NCBI GenBank assembly: GCA_019448385.1
Contig: JAGTXO010000022.1
Location: 503,501 to 567,500 of the forward strand
Reading direction: 5' to 3'
DNA from: Diacronema lutheri
Lineage: Eukaryota; Haptophyta; Pavlovophyceae; Pavlovales; Pavlovaceae
DNA length: 64,000 bases
This document shows, in pieces, positions 1 through 10,927 of the stretch. A model generated the notes under the pieces. The model saw nothing but the letters and a program-made list of their open reading frames with translations. It did no database searches and was not told the DNA's origin. Position 1 is the stretch's first letter. Every line of letters begins with the position of its first letter. The translations under genes were made by a program, and so were the position numbers.

Positions 1-1
1 C

Positions 2-2477
2 GGCGTCGCGGGCGCGCGCCGCGCGCTCGCCGCCGCCGCCGCCAAGCCGCTCACGCTCTTCGACAAGATCTGGGCGTCCAAGCTCGTCGACCAGCAGGAC
101 GACGGCACGTGCCTTATCTACATTGACCGCCACCTCGTGCACGAGGTGACGTCGCCGCAGGCGTTCGAGGGGCTGCGCGCAGCGGGCCGCCGCGTCCGCC
201 GCGTCGATCGCGTCCTCGCCACCGCCGACCACAACGTGCCCACGTCCAACCGTGCGGGCGGGATTGAGAACGCAGAGTCGAAGCTGCAGGTCGAGACGCT
301 CGAGACCAACTGCGCGGACTTTGGGCTCACCTACTTTGGGATGGGCGACGAGCGGCAGGGCGTGGTGCACATCATCGGCCCCGAGCAGGGCTTCACCCTC
401 CCCGGCATGACCATCGTCTGCGGCGACTCGCACACGGCGACCCACGGAGCGTTCGGCGCGCTCGCGTTCGGCATCGGCACGTCCGAGGTCGAGCACGTGC
501 TCGCGACGCAGACGCTCGTGCAGAAGCCGGCGAAGAACATGCGGATCAGCGTGCGCGGCGAGCTGCCTGTCGGCGTCACCTCCAAGGACCTCGTGCTGCA
601 CATCATTGGCGTGATCGGCACTGCGGGCGGCACGGGGCACGTGATCGAGTACGAGGGACCCGCCATCTCCAAGCTCTCGATGGAGGTGCGCGCGTGCGCG
701 CCGCGGCGGGCGCGGCACAGCGGCGCGGATGCAATGCGCGCACGCCGCGCGGCCGCGCTCACGGCACCTTCCCGCGCTGCGACGCGGCGCGCGCGCGCGC
801 GCGCGCACGCACGCACGCAGGCGCGCATGACGATCTGCAACATGTCGATCGAGGCGGGTGCGCGCGCGGGCATGATCGCGCCCGACGAGGTCACGTACAA
901 GTACCTCAAGGGCCGGCCGATGGCGCCAAAGGGCGAGCTGTGGGAGCAGGCGCTGGCGTTCTGGCGCACGCTCCCGTCGGATCCGGGCGCGCGCTATGAC
1001 ACGGAGGTGGTCGTGCACGCGGACGAGATCGCGCCGCAGGTGACGTGGGGCACGTCGCCGCAGGACGTGCTCCCGATCACCGCGTCCGTGCCCGACCCGG
1101 CGTCCGAGCCCGACGCGAACAAGGCGGCGGCGATGCGGCGCGCGCTTGAGTACATGGGCCTCGCGGCCGGGCAAAAACTGAGCGAGCTGGCGGTGGACAA
1201 GGTCTTCATCGGTTCGTGCACCAACGGCCGGATCGAGGACCTGCGTGCCGTCGCGGCCGTCGCGAAGGGGCAACGCGTCGCGTCGTCCGTCATGCACGCG
1301 ATGATTGTGCCCGGATCCGGCATCGTGAAGAAGCAAGCCGAGGCGGAGGGGCTGCACGAGGTCTTCAAGGCGGCGGGCTTCGATTGGCGCGAGCCTGGCT
1401 GCTCGATGTGCCTGGCGATGAACGAGGACAAGCTCGCGCCGGGCGAGCGCTGCGCGAGCACGTCCAACCGCAACTTTGAGGGGCGGCAGGGGCGCGGCGG
1501 CCGAACGCACCTCGTCTCACCGGCGATGGCTGCCGCCGCGGCGATCACCGGCCGCCTCACCGACGTGCGCACGCTCGGCGGCGCGCGCGGGCTGCACACG
1601 CGCGCGGGCGCGTCGCGCGCGCTCGCCGCCGCCGCCGCCGCTGCCGCCGCCGCCACCCACGCCGCCGCGCCGGGCGGAGCTGGCGGCATGCGCCCGTTCG
1701 TGGCGCTTACGGGCGTCGTTGCGCCGCTGCCGATTTCAAACGTCGACACGGACATGCTCATCCCGAAGCAGTTCCTCAAGACGATCAAGCGGACGGGGCT
1801 CGGGAAGAACCTCTTCGACGAGCTGCGCTACGCCAACGACGGCTCCGAGATCGCCACGTTTGTCCTCAACCAGAAGCCGTACCGCTCGGCGGCGGTCATC
1901 GTCTCGCGCGAAAATTTTGGGTGTGGTTCGTCACGCGAGCATGCGCCGTGGGCGCTGCTCGACTTTGGGATCCGGTGCGTGATCGCGCCGTCGTTTGCCG
2001 ACATCTTCTTCAACAACTGCTTCAAGAACGGCATCCTGCCCATCGTCCTCCCCGCTGTGCGGCGCGGCGCACGCGAAGAAAGGGCGGGCGCGGCGAGGGC
2101 GTGCGCGGGGTCGGGGCGGGCGCGCTGTCCGCCGCCCACTGCGCGCAGCATGCAGTGGCGCGTGGCGCGCGCGCAAAGGGCTGACCCGATCCTCAAAATT
2201 CACGCTGCGCGCGCGCGCGCGCGCGCGCCCCCGGCTGCAGGCCACGTGCGAGGAGCTCATGTCCGCTGCGACCCAGTCGCCAGGCTCTGAGCTGACAGTC
2301 GACCTGCCGACTCAGACGATCAGCCGTCCAAACGGCCCGCCGATCGACTTTGAAGTGGAGAGCTTCCGCAAGCACTGCCTTCTCAACGGGCTTGACGACA
2401 TTGGTCTGACGCTGCAGAAGGTGGCCAAGATCGACGCGTACGAGGCTAAGCAGCAGCAGCTCTTCCCGTGGCTCTGA
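2..2477 (+). CDS. leuC-leuD: Fused 3-isopropylmalate dehydratase (LeuC-LeuD), 5' partial
   Basis: Isomerises 2-isopropylmalate to 3-isopropylmalate in leucine synthesis. The large-subunit (LeuC) part is open from base 2 and shows the aconitase-family signatures [29 protein letters not shown] (about 1209) and GCSMCLAMN (about 1400); the cysteines of the last two bind the 4Fe-4S cluster. An alanine-rich linker (about 1600-1690) leads into the small subunit (LeuD) with [13 protein letters not shown] and [13 protein letters not shown]. Two phase-0 introns fit: 686-820 and 2057-2240. Splicing the first joins SME to ARMTICNM as in bacterial LeuC. The ending [11 protein letters not shown] with AYEAKQ is typical LeuD. 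The leader before [10 protein letters not shown] looks like the end of a targeting peptide, so the start codon lies upstream. Fused LeuCD is the fungal layout, whereas plants and most bacteria have separate subunits. Confidence 0.93.
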
Positions 2478-2734
2478 CATGCAGCGCTGTGAGGCGTGAG
2501 GGCGCGGCGTCGCCCACGGGCCACGGCGAGCGCGGCCGACGACCGCTCGCTGTCCCCGCCCGCGGGAAGGAATTAGGAGCACCAAGGTGTTGTGTCAAGA
2601 CGAGCGCCGCACAGCAAACGCCTGCGGCTCAGTTCTCAATTGCCGTCGTCGTCGTTGTACACCCGGATCTCATGCACGTGGTATGGCATCCTCGCCGGCT
2701 CGCGCTCGACGCGGCCGGCGCGCGCGGCGCGACT

Positions 2735-5090
2735 TCAGCGTGGAGCGTCCGCGCGGCGCCCGCCGCCGTTCGGCCGCAAGAGCATTGGCGCGCGGATCGA
2801 CGCGCCGCCATCCGGCGCGTCTGCGCCATCGACGACGGACGAATAGTGGGATGCGGCGCGAGCAGCGGCGGACTCGCCGCGCGCGGCACGCACGACGCGC
2901 GGGCCGACGACGAACGCGGCGACCGCCGCGCACACGAGCACGGCGCTCACGATGAGCCGCGCCTGCGCGCCGCCGCGCGCCTCGCCAGCGCGCCTCGCAG
3001 ACGGCGCGCGCGCCGCGCCACCGTCGCCGCCGTCGGGCGCGAGCGGCGCGTCGCGCGCGCGCGGCGGGTAGATAGGCTTGCAGGCATCCTCCGAGCGCGG
3101 CAGCACGGGCTCGCCGTAGAGCAGCGGGTGCGCGTCGATGTACTCCTTGGTCGGGTGGTCGGGCGGGTCGCAGCCGACATTCAGCCGATCGGCCCTCTGC
3201 CACACGCGCACGTGGTCGACGTAGAGGTGACCAGGCAGCGAGCCCCTCGTGGCCGACGCGCCGCCGTTCCACGAGCCGAGCGCCGAGTTGAGCACGATGG
3301 ACATCGGCTCGGCCGGCATCGTGCGCTTCGGCGCGTGCTCGCAGAGAAACGCATCGTCCGTCGGTGACTGCCCGCACGCCGTGTAACGGCCGAGCGCCTC
3401 GTCCCCGATCCCGAAGACGAAGGCGTCGTCGATGAACCAGCGCAGGTGGCCGCCATCGCCCTCCTGCCACTCGAGTCGGAACTTGCGGTACCGTTCCGAC
3501 AAGTCGTTGAGGCCCTCAGTGCAGCCCTGCGGTCACGGGTGGGCGACGCCGCGCGCGTCGCGGGCGGAGTCGACGCGGTCGGACGCCGCGGAGAGGCCGG
3601 CGCGCGTCGCGCGGCAAGCCGCCCCGCGCGGCATGCCGCGCGGGGCGTGGCGGCGGCCGCGGCGGTGCGCGCGCGTGCACTCACAGCGAGCGTGTCGGCG
3701 TACGGCGCCCCGTACCAGTTGACAAAGGGCTTGACTGGCGGGGTGTTGGACTCGTTCCCGCCAAAACGGAGGCCGCGATACCACGTGGCCGAGCGCGCGG
3801 CGTGCGCGGCGTCCGGGTCGAGGGCCCAGCGGCCCGTGCCCGGATCAGCGCGATAACCACTTGGCATCTCGCCGTGCGCCGGCCGGAAGAACTTGGGGAT
3901 CGCCGGCGCCGCCTGCAGAGATGTCGCGAGCCACCCGTTCGCGCCGTTCTTCGAGTCGGCGACCTCGGCAATGTCGATCTCTGTGGCTCCTCGGCCTTGA
4001 CGCGGGTTGAGACCAAAGCCTGGCTCCGGGTCGCACCCCGAAATCCGCTGCTTCAGGCCCGGCGTGGGCACGTTCATCGCCTCAAAGTCCGGATCGCACG
4101 CCTCGAAGGAGTACGGCCAGAGTCCGTCAGTGGACTCCTTATAGATCGCGCGGCCGAGGTTGCCGAAAAGCCAGAGCGCCGGCCAGAAGCCTGCGCCGGC
4201 AGGGAACTTTGCTGAAATCTCGATGATCCCACCGGTGAAGCAAAACTTGTTCCAGCTGTGCAAGGTGATACGACAGGAAGAAGCGGGGGCAGACGGCGCA
4301 TGGACGGCAAGGCGTGCGGGCATGGACGCGCGCCGTCGCGACGCGCGCGCGCGCGCGCGCAGCGGACGCGTCAGCATGTGTGCGCGGGAAAGAGAATGGG
4401 GGACGAAGAGCCCAGGCAAGCGCCGCGCGGTACGCGCGGGCGTGCCGCACCTCTGCAACATGCCGCCCGTGAAGGTCTTGTTGACCGCCTTCGCAAGACG
4501 CGCGTCCGCTGTGATGTTTGCCGTCGTGATGTGCAGCGAACGATGGGGTCTCGCGTACCTAGCATGGCGAATGCGTGCGCGCGCGCGCGTCACGTGCGCG
4601 CAGGTCAGCGCGCGGTCCGGCTGGGGCGCTCATCGCGCGCGGCGCCAAGCATAGCGCGCAGCAGCGGCTCACAGCCCGCGCGCTGGCGCGCGAGAAACGG
4701 GCGCGTGGCGCGCCCGACCACCCGGCGTAGCGCGCACTCTCTCCATTCCTTGTCATCGACCGACGCGTTGGAAGAGACGCGCATATAGGCGCCGCGGTCG
4801 AGGACGGTCGTGACAGCCTCAGGCATGTACCGCATTGGCGAGCCATTTGTGTAGTCGCTCTTGTTGATCGCCGTCCACCGCTTGTCGCGTCCGTTTGCAA
4901 AATCGCGGCCGAGCGTCTCAAACTCGTCGGAGAAGACGAGCTCGTGCCGGCGGCCGTCTGAGTCGAGCGTGCTCCGCTCGGAGACGGGCGTGTCACCATC
5001 GCACCAGCAGCACGCTGCTGGCAACGCGGCCGCGCGCACCTCGTCGCCGAGCAGGACGCACAGCGCGAGTGCGAGCCGGGCGGCGTCCAT
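2735..5090 (-). CDS. GH16 KRE6/SKN1-like beta-glucan enzyme
   Basis: Predicted secretory-pathway transglycosidase of family GH16, SKN1/KRE6 branch, which acts in beta-1,6-glucan or branched storage-glucan synthesis. The catalytic signature EIDIAE (about 3962-3982) keeps both glutamates and the aspartate. Family landmarks GGMLQSWNKFCFTGG, WPALWLFGNLGR and WYGAPYADTL are present. Introns 4450-4256 and 3684-3527 have GT-AG ends and restore the frame; the first rebuilds MLQ-SWNK exactly as in the family. At least one more intron lies between about 4830 and 4520 but its edges are not resolved. MDAARLALALCVLLG at 5090 looks like a signal peptide; an in-frame ATG at 5117 is an alternative start. A hydrophobic segment near the C-terminus (LIVSAVLVCAAVAAFVV) suggests a membrane anchor, unlike the N-terminal anchor of yeast Kre6. 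Convergent with the leucine gene. Confidence 0.85.
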
Positions 5091-5178
5091 TGATGAATGA
5101 TGAAAATTGGGGAACAAGGAACTCGCGGCATGGCGGCTGGCGGTAAATACTAACGGCGCTTACGTCAGGACAGCGGGG

Positions 5179-5400
5179 TCAGCACCAGCTGCGGGGGATC
5201 GAGTAGCCACCAATGTAAGCGACGTAGTTGACCTCTGTGGACGGCGGCACGCGGAGGCCCACGGCGCTTTTTGAGGAACACGACGCCGCATGACCGTGCC
5301 GCGCGGTCGTGGTGCGGCGCCATCACGGAGAGTCACCTGCGGCCTCCTCCTCCTCACCTCTCGGCGCCGACTTGCTTTGAGCCACGTCATGGACGGCGGA
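5179..5400 (-). other. Candidate unassigned 3' exon(s)
   Basis: The 395 bp between the start of the GH16 gene and the stop of the GTPase gene is not empty. On the minus strand a donor-like GCAG/GTGACT (about 5335) and an acceptor-like CCACAG/AGGTCAAC (about 5240) would join an acidic stretch to VNYVAYIGGYSIPRSWC and a stop at 5181-5179, with the phase preserved. The low-alanine, aromatic-rich tail looks like real protein. It could be an alternative 3' end of the upstream GTPase gene or a small separate gene. No upstream exon boundary could be fixed. Confidence 0.3.
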
Positions 5401-5485
5401 GCGGCCAAGCCGACAGCGTTGCCGACGTGCGCGCCGTGCGGCCGTGCGGCCGGTTCCCCTGGCCTTTTGCGGACTACGCTGACGC

Positions 5486-7711
5486 TCAGTCCGACTTGAT
5501 TACGACCCCTGAACACCCGTACACGCGCGGCTCGGGCGCGCACTCGTGGCCCGCGCCGCCTCCGCCGCTGCTGCCACCGCCGCAATAGGCGCCGACGGCA
5601 CCCGCGTCGCCTCCCCTCTCGCGCCGCTCGCGCTCTCTCCGCTCGTCGCCCGGCGTGCGCGCCGGCGTGCGCGCGCGCGCGAGCGCGCGACGCCGGCGAG
5701 CGAGCGCGAACCGCACGACGAGAACGCCGATGACGAGGAATGGTATATACGCGAGGAGCGAGTCCAGGTCGTAATACGGGTTGTAGACGGCGGCCTCGTA
5801 AGCGCCGAGCGCGGCGCGCGCACGCGCCGAGTCCGCGGGCAAGAGGCGCGAGTGACGGTCTGTGCCCCCACCGAGGAGGTCAAGGCGCGGCGCGACCTCG
5901 AGGAGGAACAGGGCCGCCCAGCCCGCGGCCTCGAGCATCGCCGAGCGCAGCGCGAAGCGCGCGCCGATGACGAGCGCGAGCGCGGCGAAGATGCACACGC
6001 TCGACAGCTTCTGGTCGAACTGGCCGAGGACGTCGCGCCGCGCGCTGTCGGCCGCGTCGGCCGCGCGTTGCATGTACTCTGTCGCGGCGGGGCCAGCGCA
6101 CGACGCGAGCGACGCGTTGCACCGGCCGAGCAGGTCGTCGAGGCGGCGCCGCGACGGGAGCAGCGCGGCGCGCAGCACGCCGAGCAGCGGCTCGCAGCGC
6201 GCCCAGCCCGCCGCGCACGCCACGTGCGACGCTTTGAAGTTTGCGTCGCGCCGCGCCGCGAACGCGCCGTGCGCGAGCGCGTCAAGCTCGGCTGCGGACT
6301 GATTGCCGCCAAAGGATTGCGCGAGGAGGCGCGCGCGCGCGTCGCGCAGCAGAGCGTCGTGCGCATCGCGCAGCGCGTCGTCCGAGAGGGGCAGCGCGAG
6401 CTGTGCGAGCGCAGCCGCGTGCGCGCGCGCGACGCGCGCGACGAGCTGCGCGTTGAAGGTGGCGACGACGGAGGCGACGGACGGGATCTCCTGCGCGTTG
6501 AGCGCGCTGAGCGCACGCTCGGCAAAGTCGGCGAGCGCGCCGCCGCCCGCCGCACCGAAGCGGCGCGGCGTGGCGTGCGTGTGGATATACGCCAACGTCT
6601 GGCCAAGCCTGTCTACGTAGGCAGAAGGAAGCTGGCGCGCGGCGGCGAGCTCGCAGAGGCGCGTGCGCTCGAGCGTCGGCTGCGGCACGCCAATGCCCGC
6701 GACGTTGGCGAACACGCTGAGCGAGCTGCGGATCTGGTTGAGGCGCGCCACGTGCTCGTCGCCCGACGGGTTGGGAACGGGCCGGAGCGTGGCCGCGACA
6801 TGCTCCGAGGCCTCGGCGCCCTGCAAGAAGTCGCGCTGGATAAGCCAGAGCAGCGATGGCGGCGCCCACACGGGCGGGGAGCGCGCGCCTTCGCCGCCTC
6901 CAGTGCCGCCATCATCGCCGCCGGCGCCGACTGCCGGCGCCCCGCCGCGTCCGATGCGGCTCCAAAATTCGGCGGCAAGTTCGACAACGAACGCCAGCTT
7001 CTCTATGTCGCCCTCGCGAACCGCCTCGGGCACGTTGTACACGAGGACGGAGGAGACGAGCGCGGCGAACGAGAAGATACGATCGTCGTACACGCCCGTC
7101 GCGCCCGCGCCCTCGATGCCTTCCGTGTCGAGGAGGAGGATGGTGGGCGGCTCGGCGCCCGGGTCGATGTCGAGCGCGCGGGCGCCGCCGACGGACGGCC
7201 GCGGCAGCGGCGCCGACCAGAGCCACACGCCCTTGGTCTGCGTCTGGCGGCGGTGCCCGACCGCGAAGCCCGCGTCGCAGTCCACGTCGAGCAGCCGGTT
7301 GAGCAAAAACGACTTGCCCGAGCGGTACGGCCCGATGATGGAGACGAGCGCAACCGGCCCGCGCAGCGCGCGCAGCCACGCGATCCCCTCGTCCTGCAGC
7401 ACGAGGCGCGTGTGCGACGCGTCGGGCAGCGCGAGCGGTAGAGCGCGCGCGACCGCCGGCGCGGCGGGCAGCCCGGCCGCTGCGCTCGCGCGCGCGAGCA
7501 CGAGGAGGGGCATCGCGAGCGCGCGCACGCGCGCGCGCGCTGCCGCCGGCGCGACGGGCAGCCGCGCCGCCGCGCTCGCGCACGCGAGCACGAGGAGAAG
7601 TAACGCGAACAAGCGTTCGCGCGCTGCCGCCGGCGCGGCGAGCAGCCGCACCCTCGCGCTCGCGCTCGCGCTCGCGCTCGCGCTCGCGAGCGCGACGAGC
7701 GCGCCGACCAT
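5486..7711 (-). CDS. GB1/RHD3-family membrane GTPase (GBP/atlastin-like)
   Basis: A dynamin-superfamily large GTPase, 741 aa from the ATG at 7711. The G1 P-loop GPYRSGKS is near residue 126, the switch segment QTKGVW follows, G3 is DTEG near residue 193, and IQRDF sits where GBP/atlastin proteins carry the guanine-specificity RD. A helical middle domain follows. Hydrophobic stretches at roughly residues 567-610 and 649-671 would anchor the protein in a membrane, as in ER-fusing atlastin/SEY1 proteins. The N-terminus is alanine-rich and hydrophobic and includes an ASASAS run from a CTCGCG microsatellite (about 7650-7690). An upstream in-frame ATG at 7768 would overlap the divergent neighbour, so 7711 is preferred. 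Domain order favours an atlastin-like role in organelle membrane shaping; a soluble GBP defence role is less likely. Confidence 0.85.
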   Translation of the reverse strand: MVGALVALASASASASASARVRLLAAPAAARERLFALLLLVLACASAAARLPVAPAAARARVRALAMPLLVLARASAAAGLPAAPAVARALPLALPDASHTRLVLQDEGIAWLRALRGPVALVSIIGPYRSGKSFLLNRLLDVDCDAGFAVGHRRQTQTKGVWLWSAPLPRPSVGGARALDIDPGAEPPTILLLDTEGIEGAGATGVYDDRIFSFAALVSSVLVYNVPEAVREGDIEKLAFVVELAAEFWSRIGRGGAPAVGAGGDDGGTGGGEGARSPPVWAPPSLLWLIQRDFLQGAEASEHVAATLRPVPNPSGDEHVARLNQIRSSLSVFANVAGIGVPQPTLERTRLCELAAARQLPSAYVDRLGQTLAYIHTHATPRRFGAAGGGALADFAERALSALNAQEIPSVASVVATFNAQLVARVARAHAAALAQLALPLSDDALRDAHDALLRDARARLLAQSFGGNQSAAELDALAHGAFAARRDANFKASHVACAAGWARCEPLLGVLRAALLPSRRRLDDLLGRCNASLASCAGPAATEYMQRAADAADSARRDVLGQFDQKLSSVCIFAALALVIGARFALRSAMLEAAGWAALFLLEVAPRLDLLGGGTDRHSRLLPADSARARAALGAYEAAVYNPYYDLDSLLAYIPFLVIGVLVVRFALARRRRALARARTPARTPGDERRERERRERGGDAGAVGAYCGGGSSGGGGAGHECAPEPRVYGCSGVVIKSD

Positions 7712-7767
7712 GCTCCGGCGCCCGGTCCGCCCCCGGCTTTCCAACGCCCGTTTGGTTTGGTCGAGCA

Positions 7768-9366
7768 ATGGAGCGGCACACCCACGTCGCTCCTATGGAG
7801 CGACGGCCGGGGCCGATGGATGTCGACGCCTGCGAGCGGGCTCGCGAGGCGCCTCCGGCGGAGGCAGAGACGCTGGCGTGGACGCTGGATATGGCCGACT
7901 TCGGCTGCGAGGCAGCCGCGGATGACGCTGGCGCGCGCGCGGCCGCCAGGCCCGCTGGCCCGCGCCAGCCGACCGACTACATGCCGGACGAGCGCTGCCT
8001 CTCGGGCGAGGCGCTGGAGGCGCACGTCGCCGAGGCGCGCGCATGGTTCAAGTCAATCGGTGCGCCCCGGCTGTGGGTCGCGCCACTCGTCGGCTACTCG
8101 GACGCGTCGTTCCGGCAGCTCGCGCGCGAGTGCGGCGCGAACATCGCGCATACCCAGATGCTCGACTCGGGCGGCTGGGTGTGCTCGCCAAGCTACCGCG
8201 CGCTGCACGATCTTGAGAGCGACGAGGGCCCGCTCATCGTGCAGCTTGGCGGATCGAGGGCCGCCCAGCTCGCCGGCGCCGCCGAGATGCTCGCCGCGCT
8301 GCCGAGCGTTGCCGGCGTCGAGCTCAACCTCGGTTGCCCTCAGCGCTGCGCCAGGCAGGCTGGGTTCGGCGCCTTCCTCGCCGAGGACGTGGACAATTTG
8401 CGCGAATGCGTCCATGCGATGCGTCGCGCCGTCGACGCGGGCAGCGCGCGCCGCCCGCCGGCCGACGCGACGGCCGCCGGCGGCGCGCGCGCGGCGCGTT
8501 GCGCGCTGCTGTGCAAGGTGCGCTGTTTTGCGCAGCCCGAGGTGACCGTCGCGTACGCGCGGCTGCTCGAGGCGCTCGGCGCGCATCTCGTCACCGTGCA
8601 CGGCCGCACGCGCCACGCCGGCGGCGGGCGGCACACGGGCGCGATGCTCGCGAATTGGGGTTGGGTGCGCGAGGCAAAAGAGGCGCTCCGCGTGCCCGTT
8701 GTTGCGAACGGCAACGTACGGCACTGGCGCGACGTGGAGGCGCTGCTCGCTGCGACCGGCTGCGAGGGCGTCATGTCCGGCGTGGGCGCGCTGCGCGTGC
8801 CGCACCGCGTCTTTGCGCCCGTGCACCGCACCGCCGACGGCGGCGGCGGCGACCGGCCCGCGGCGCGGCTGCGCGCGCGCCCGCTCTTCGCATCTCGCGC
8901 GCACGTCGCCGCGCGCTATTTTGAGATCGCTCTGCAGCGGCGCGAGGCGCCATCGCACGTGCACGCGCACCTGGCCGGCAGTCTCGCTCTCGTCAGCTTC
9001 GCGCAGCCGCAGCCGCGCAGGCATGCCGCCGGCCGGCCGGCAGCGAGCGGCGCGCGCATCGGCGGCGAGGCGCCTGCTGCTGGCGCGCCGGCTGGCGAGA
9101 GCGCGCCGGCCGCCTCGAGGGCACAGCGTGCCAGGATTCCCAATTCCATCAGCCGCGCCGCGTGGGCGATCCGTCGGCTGCGTGGCTTTTACCACTGGGA
9201 GTCGGACGCAGCGCGCGAGGCCGTCGTCGCGATCCGCGCCGCGCTCGCTGCGCAGTGCGCGGCGGAGGCGGCGTTGTGCGCGGCGAAGGTGGTCTCAGAG
9301 ACAGAGAGCGAGTCGGATGATGAGGGCGGCGAGGACGACGTGGCGAGCAGCACCGCCGGCGGCTGA
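7768..9366 (+). CDS. DUS1L: tRNA-dihydrouridine synthase (Dus1-like)
   Basis: FMN-dependent enzyme that reduces uridine to dihydrouridine in the tRNA D-loop. The TIM-barrel core starts with RLWVAPLVGYSDASFRQL, where Dus proteins read APMxxxSDxxFR. ELNLGCPQ contains the expected active-site cysteine (Cys190), followed by GFGAFL, TVHGRT and VVANGNVRHWRD, the phosphate-binding and substrate segments. The order GCPQ then GAFL fits the Dus1 class (U16/U17 in tRNA) better than Dus2-4. The normally conserved MSAEG is MSGVG here. At 532 aa it is longer than the core family: an N-terminal leader of about 90 residues and an acidic tail (SESDDEGGEDD) are lineage additions. No intron is needed. Head to head with the GTPase gene, starts 56 bp apart. 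Confidence 0.9.
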   Translation: MERHTHVAPMERRPGPMDVDACERAREAPPAEAETLAWTLDMADFGCEAAADDAGARAAARPAGPRQPTDYMPDERCLSGEALEAHVAEARAWFKSIGAPRLWVAPLVGYSDASFRQLARECGANIAHTQMLDSGGWVCSPSYRALHDLESDEGPLIVQLGGSRAAQLAGAAEMLAALPSVAGVELNLGCPQRCARQAGFGAFLAEDVDNLRECVHAMRRAVDAGSARRPPADATAAGGARAARCALLCKVRCFAQPEVTVAYARLLEALGAHLVTVHGRTRHAGGGRHTGAMLANWGWVREAKEALRVPVVANGNVRHWRDVEALLAATGCEGVMSGVGALRVPHRVFAPVHRTADGGGGDRPAARLRARPLFASRAHVAARYFEIALQRREAPSHVHAHLAGSLALVSFAQPQPRRHAAGRPAASGARIGGEAPAAGAPAGESAPAASRAQRARIPNSISRAAWAIRRLRGFYHWESDAAREAVVAIRAALAAQCAAEAALCAAKVVSETESESDDEGGEDDVASSTAGG

Positions 9367-9433
9367 CGGGGATTCCGGACGCCGGCGCCGTGACGGCCGC
9401 GTCTGTCATTCTGTCGGATCCAAAACTCACTGT

Positions 9434-10927
9434 ATGTCTCTCGTAGATAGTTGTGGATCGATGTCGCACTCTCACGGGTCGCGCCCGACCACGCCGGGCG
9501 CCTCGCCCGCGCGCTCATCGTCCGCCGTGTCGCTCGACCAGCGGCCCGTGCTCGACAGCAGCGACGAGCGCCTCATGCGCGCGCGCCTCGACGCCGCCAA
9601 AGCCGACGCGGTGCTTGCCGCCGCGCGCGCCGACGCGGCCGAGGCGGCGCGGCTGGTCGCCGAGGAGCGGGCCGAGCTGGCCGAGGCGCAGATGATGCGC
9701 TCGACGCCGCCGCGCGCCATCGCCCTCTGTGCCGACGCGTCCCTCCGCCGCTCGCCCGCGTCGGCCAAGACGCCGGGCGATTCGCCCTTGCCAGGCTTTG
9801 CGTCTGCGCCGTCGTCGCGCGCGAGCGGCGCGGCGAGCGTGACGCGGCCGGTCAGCGTGCTGACCGGCTCGGTGTCCGCCGTGCCGGCCCGCGCTGACAG
9901 CCCGCTCGCGCGCGAACCGTCCACCGCCGCCTCGCTCGGACGCGCCGACGGGCAGCAGCTCGTGCCGAGCGCGCAGCACCGCGCTCCATTGGTGTCTCCC
10001 GTCGACCCGCCGCACCGCGCGCCGCGCCAGCTCTACACGCAGCTGGCGCTGCCGCAGCCGCCGTCGCCACGGACCGCCGGACCGGCCGAGCAGCCAGCGC
10101 GGCTGCTCACGCCGCCGCAGCCGTACGCCAGCGCGGGCGACGGCGCTCGCACGGGCTCGCCGAGTGGAGTGGTGCTCGCAGTCCGGGCGCGAACCCCAAC
10201 GGGCAGCAGACAGTGGGCGGCCAGCGGCGGCGCGGGCGACAGCGGTGGCGCGTTCGGCAGTGGGTGGGCCTTTGCAGGCAGCGAGGACGAGGGCGAGAAC
10301 GACGACGGAGGCGCCGCCTCGCACGGGCGCCAGCGCGGCCGCGCCGACGAGCACGACGCGGCGTCGTCGTGCGCCCGCGCGCTAACGCCCGAGCCGCCGC
10401 CTCGCCCCCGCATCAACCGCGCGGGTGCGCTGGTCGGCGTCGCGCCGCCCGCCGTGTACGCGCGCGCTGAGGGCTCGCTCGCGCGCGCGCCTGCGCACGC
10501 ACAGCCTACCACACCAGCGCATCCCGGCGGCCCCGTGCCGTTGCCTCCCCGCGAGCGAGCCGCGGCAGCGAGCGCGCGCGCGCGCGCCGAGGCGTGTTCC
10601 GTCGAGCTCGCGCGCAAGCTCGCGATCGCACAGCGCGCAGAGAGCGGGCTCGTCGACGCGATGGCGCGCGGTGTGCGTGCGGCCGAGCTGCGCGCCGCGG
10701 CGAGCGCTGAGCGCGAGGAGGAGGCGAGGCGCGAGGCGCGCGCGCGTGCGGCGCGCGCGGCGCACGGCCGCGAGCTGCTCGCGCAAGCGCAGGCGGTGCG
10801 CGTCCGCGGCGCGTTTGGCGCGCGCGCGGCGCTCGCCGAGGACGCATTGCGCGCGCATCGCGACGCGCAGCTCGACGCGAGAATCCGAGCGGCGGTGCGC
10901 GGCCGGCAGCTGGCGCTAGCGCCCTAG
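9434..10927 (+). CDS. Unrecognised coiled-coil protein
   Basis: No family recognised. The 497-aa frame opens with ATG 9434 (an in-frame ATG at 9461 is an alternative) just 67 bp past the synthase stop. An early alanine/glutamate-rich helix (ARLDAAKADAVLAAARADAAE) and a long C-terminal helix rich in Ala, Arg and Glu (about residues 375-490) have coiled-coil character. The region between is disordered, rich in Ser/Pro with repeated TPG, SPR and PPSPRT motifs that could be kinase sites. Nothing catalytic is visible. It may be a scaffold or cytoskeletal protein. Its coding strand is chosen because its acidic/basic helical periodicity is protein-like whereas the antisense frames are arginine-rich noise. 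Confidence 0.6.
   Translation: MSLVDSCGSMSHSHGSRPTTPGASPARSSSAVSLDQRPVLDSSDERLMRARLDAAKADAVLAAARADAAEAARLVAEERAELAEAQMMRSTPPRAIALCADASLRRSPASAKTPGDSPLPGFASAPSSRASGAASVTRPVSVLTGSVSAVPARADSPLAREPSTAASLGRADGQQLVPSAQHRAPLVSPVDPPHRAPRQLYTQLALPQPPSPRTAGPAEQPARLLTPPQPYASAGDGARTGSPSGVVLAVRARTPTGSRQWAASGGAGDSGGAFGSGWAFAGSEDEGENDDGGAASHGRQRGRADEHDAASSCARALTPEPPPRPRINRAGALVGVAPPAVYARAEGSLARAPAHAQPTTPAHPGGPVPLPPRERAAAASARARAEACSVELARKLAIAQRAESGLVDAMARGVRAAELRAAASAEREEEARREARARAARAAHGRELLAQAQAVRVRGAFGARAALAEDALRAHRDAQLDARIRAAVRGRQLALAP

Noticed and set aside
1590-1690. Separate leuD gene starting at MRPFVAL (1,688)
   Set aside because: The LeuC frame runs through an alanine linker into LeuD without a stop, so one fused gene is simpler.
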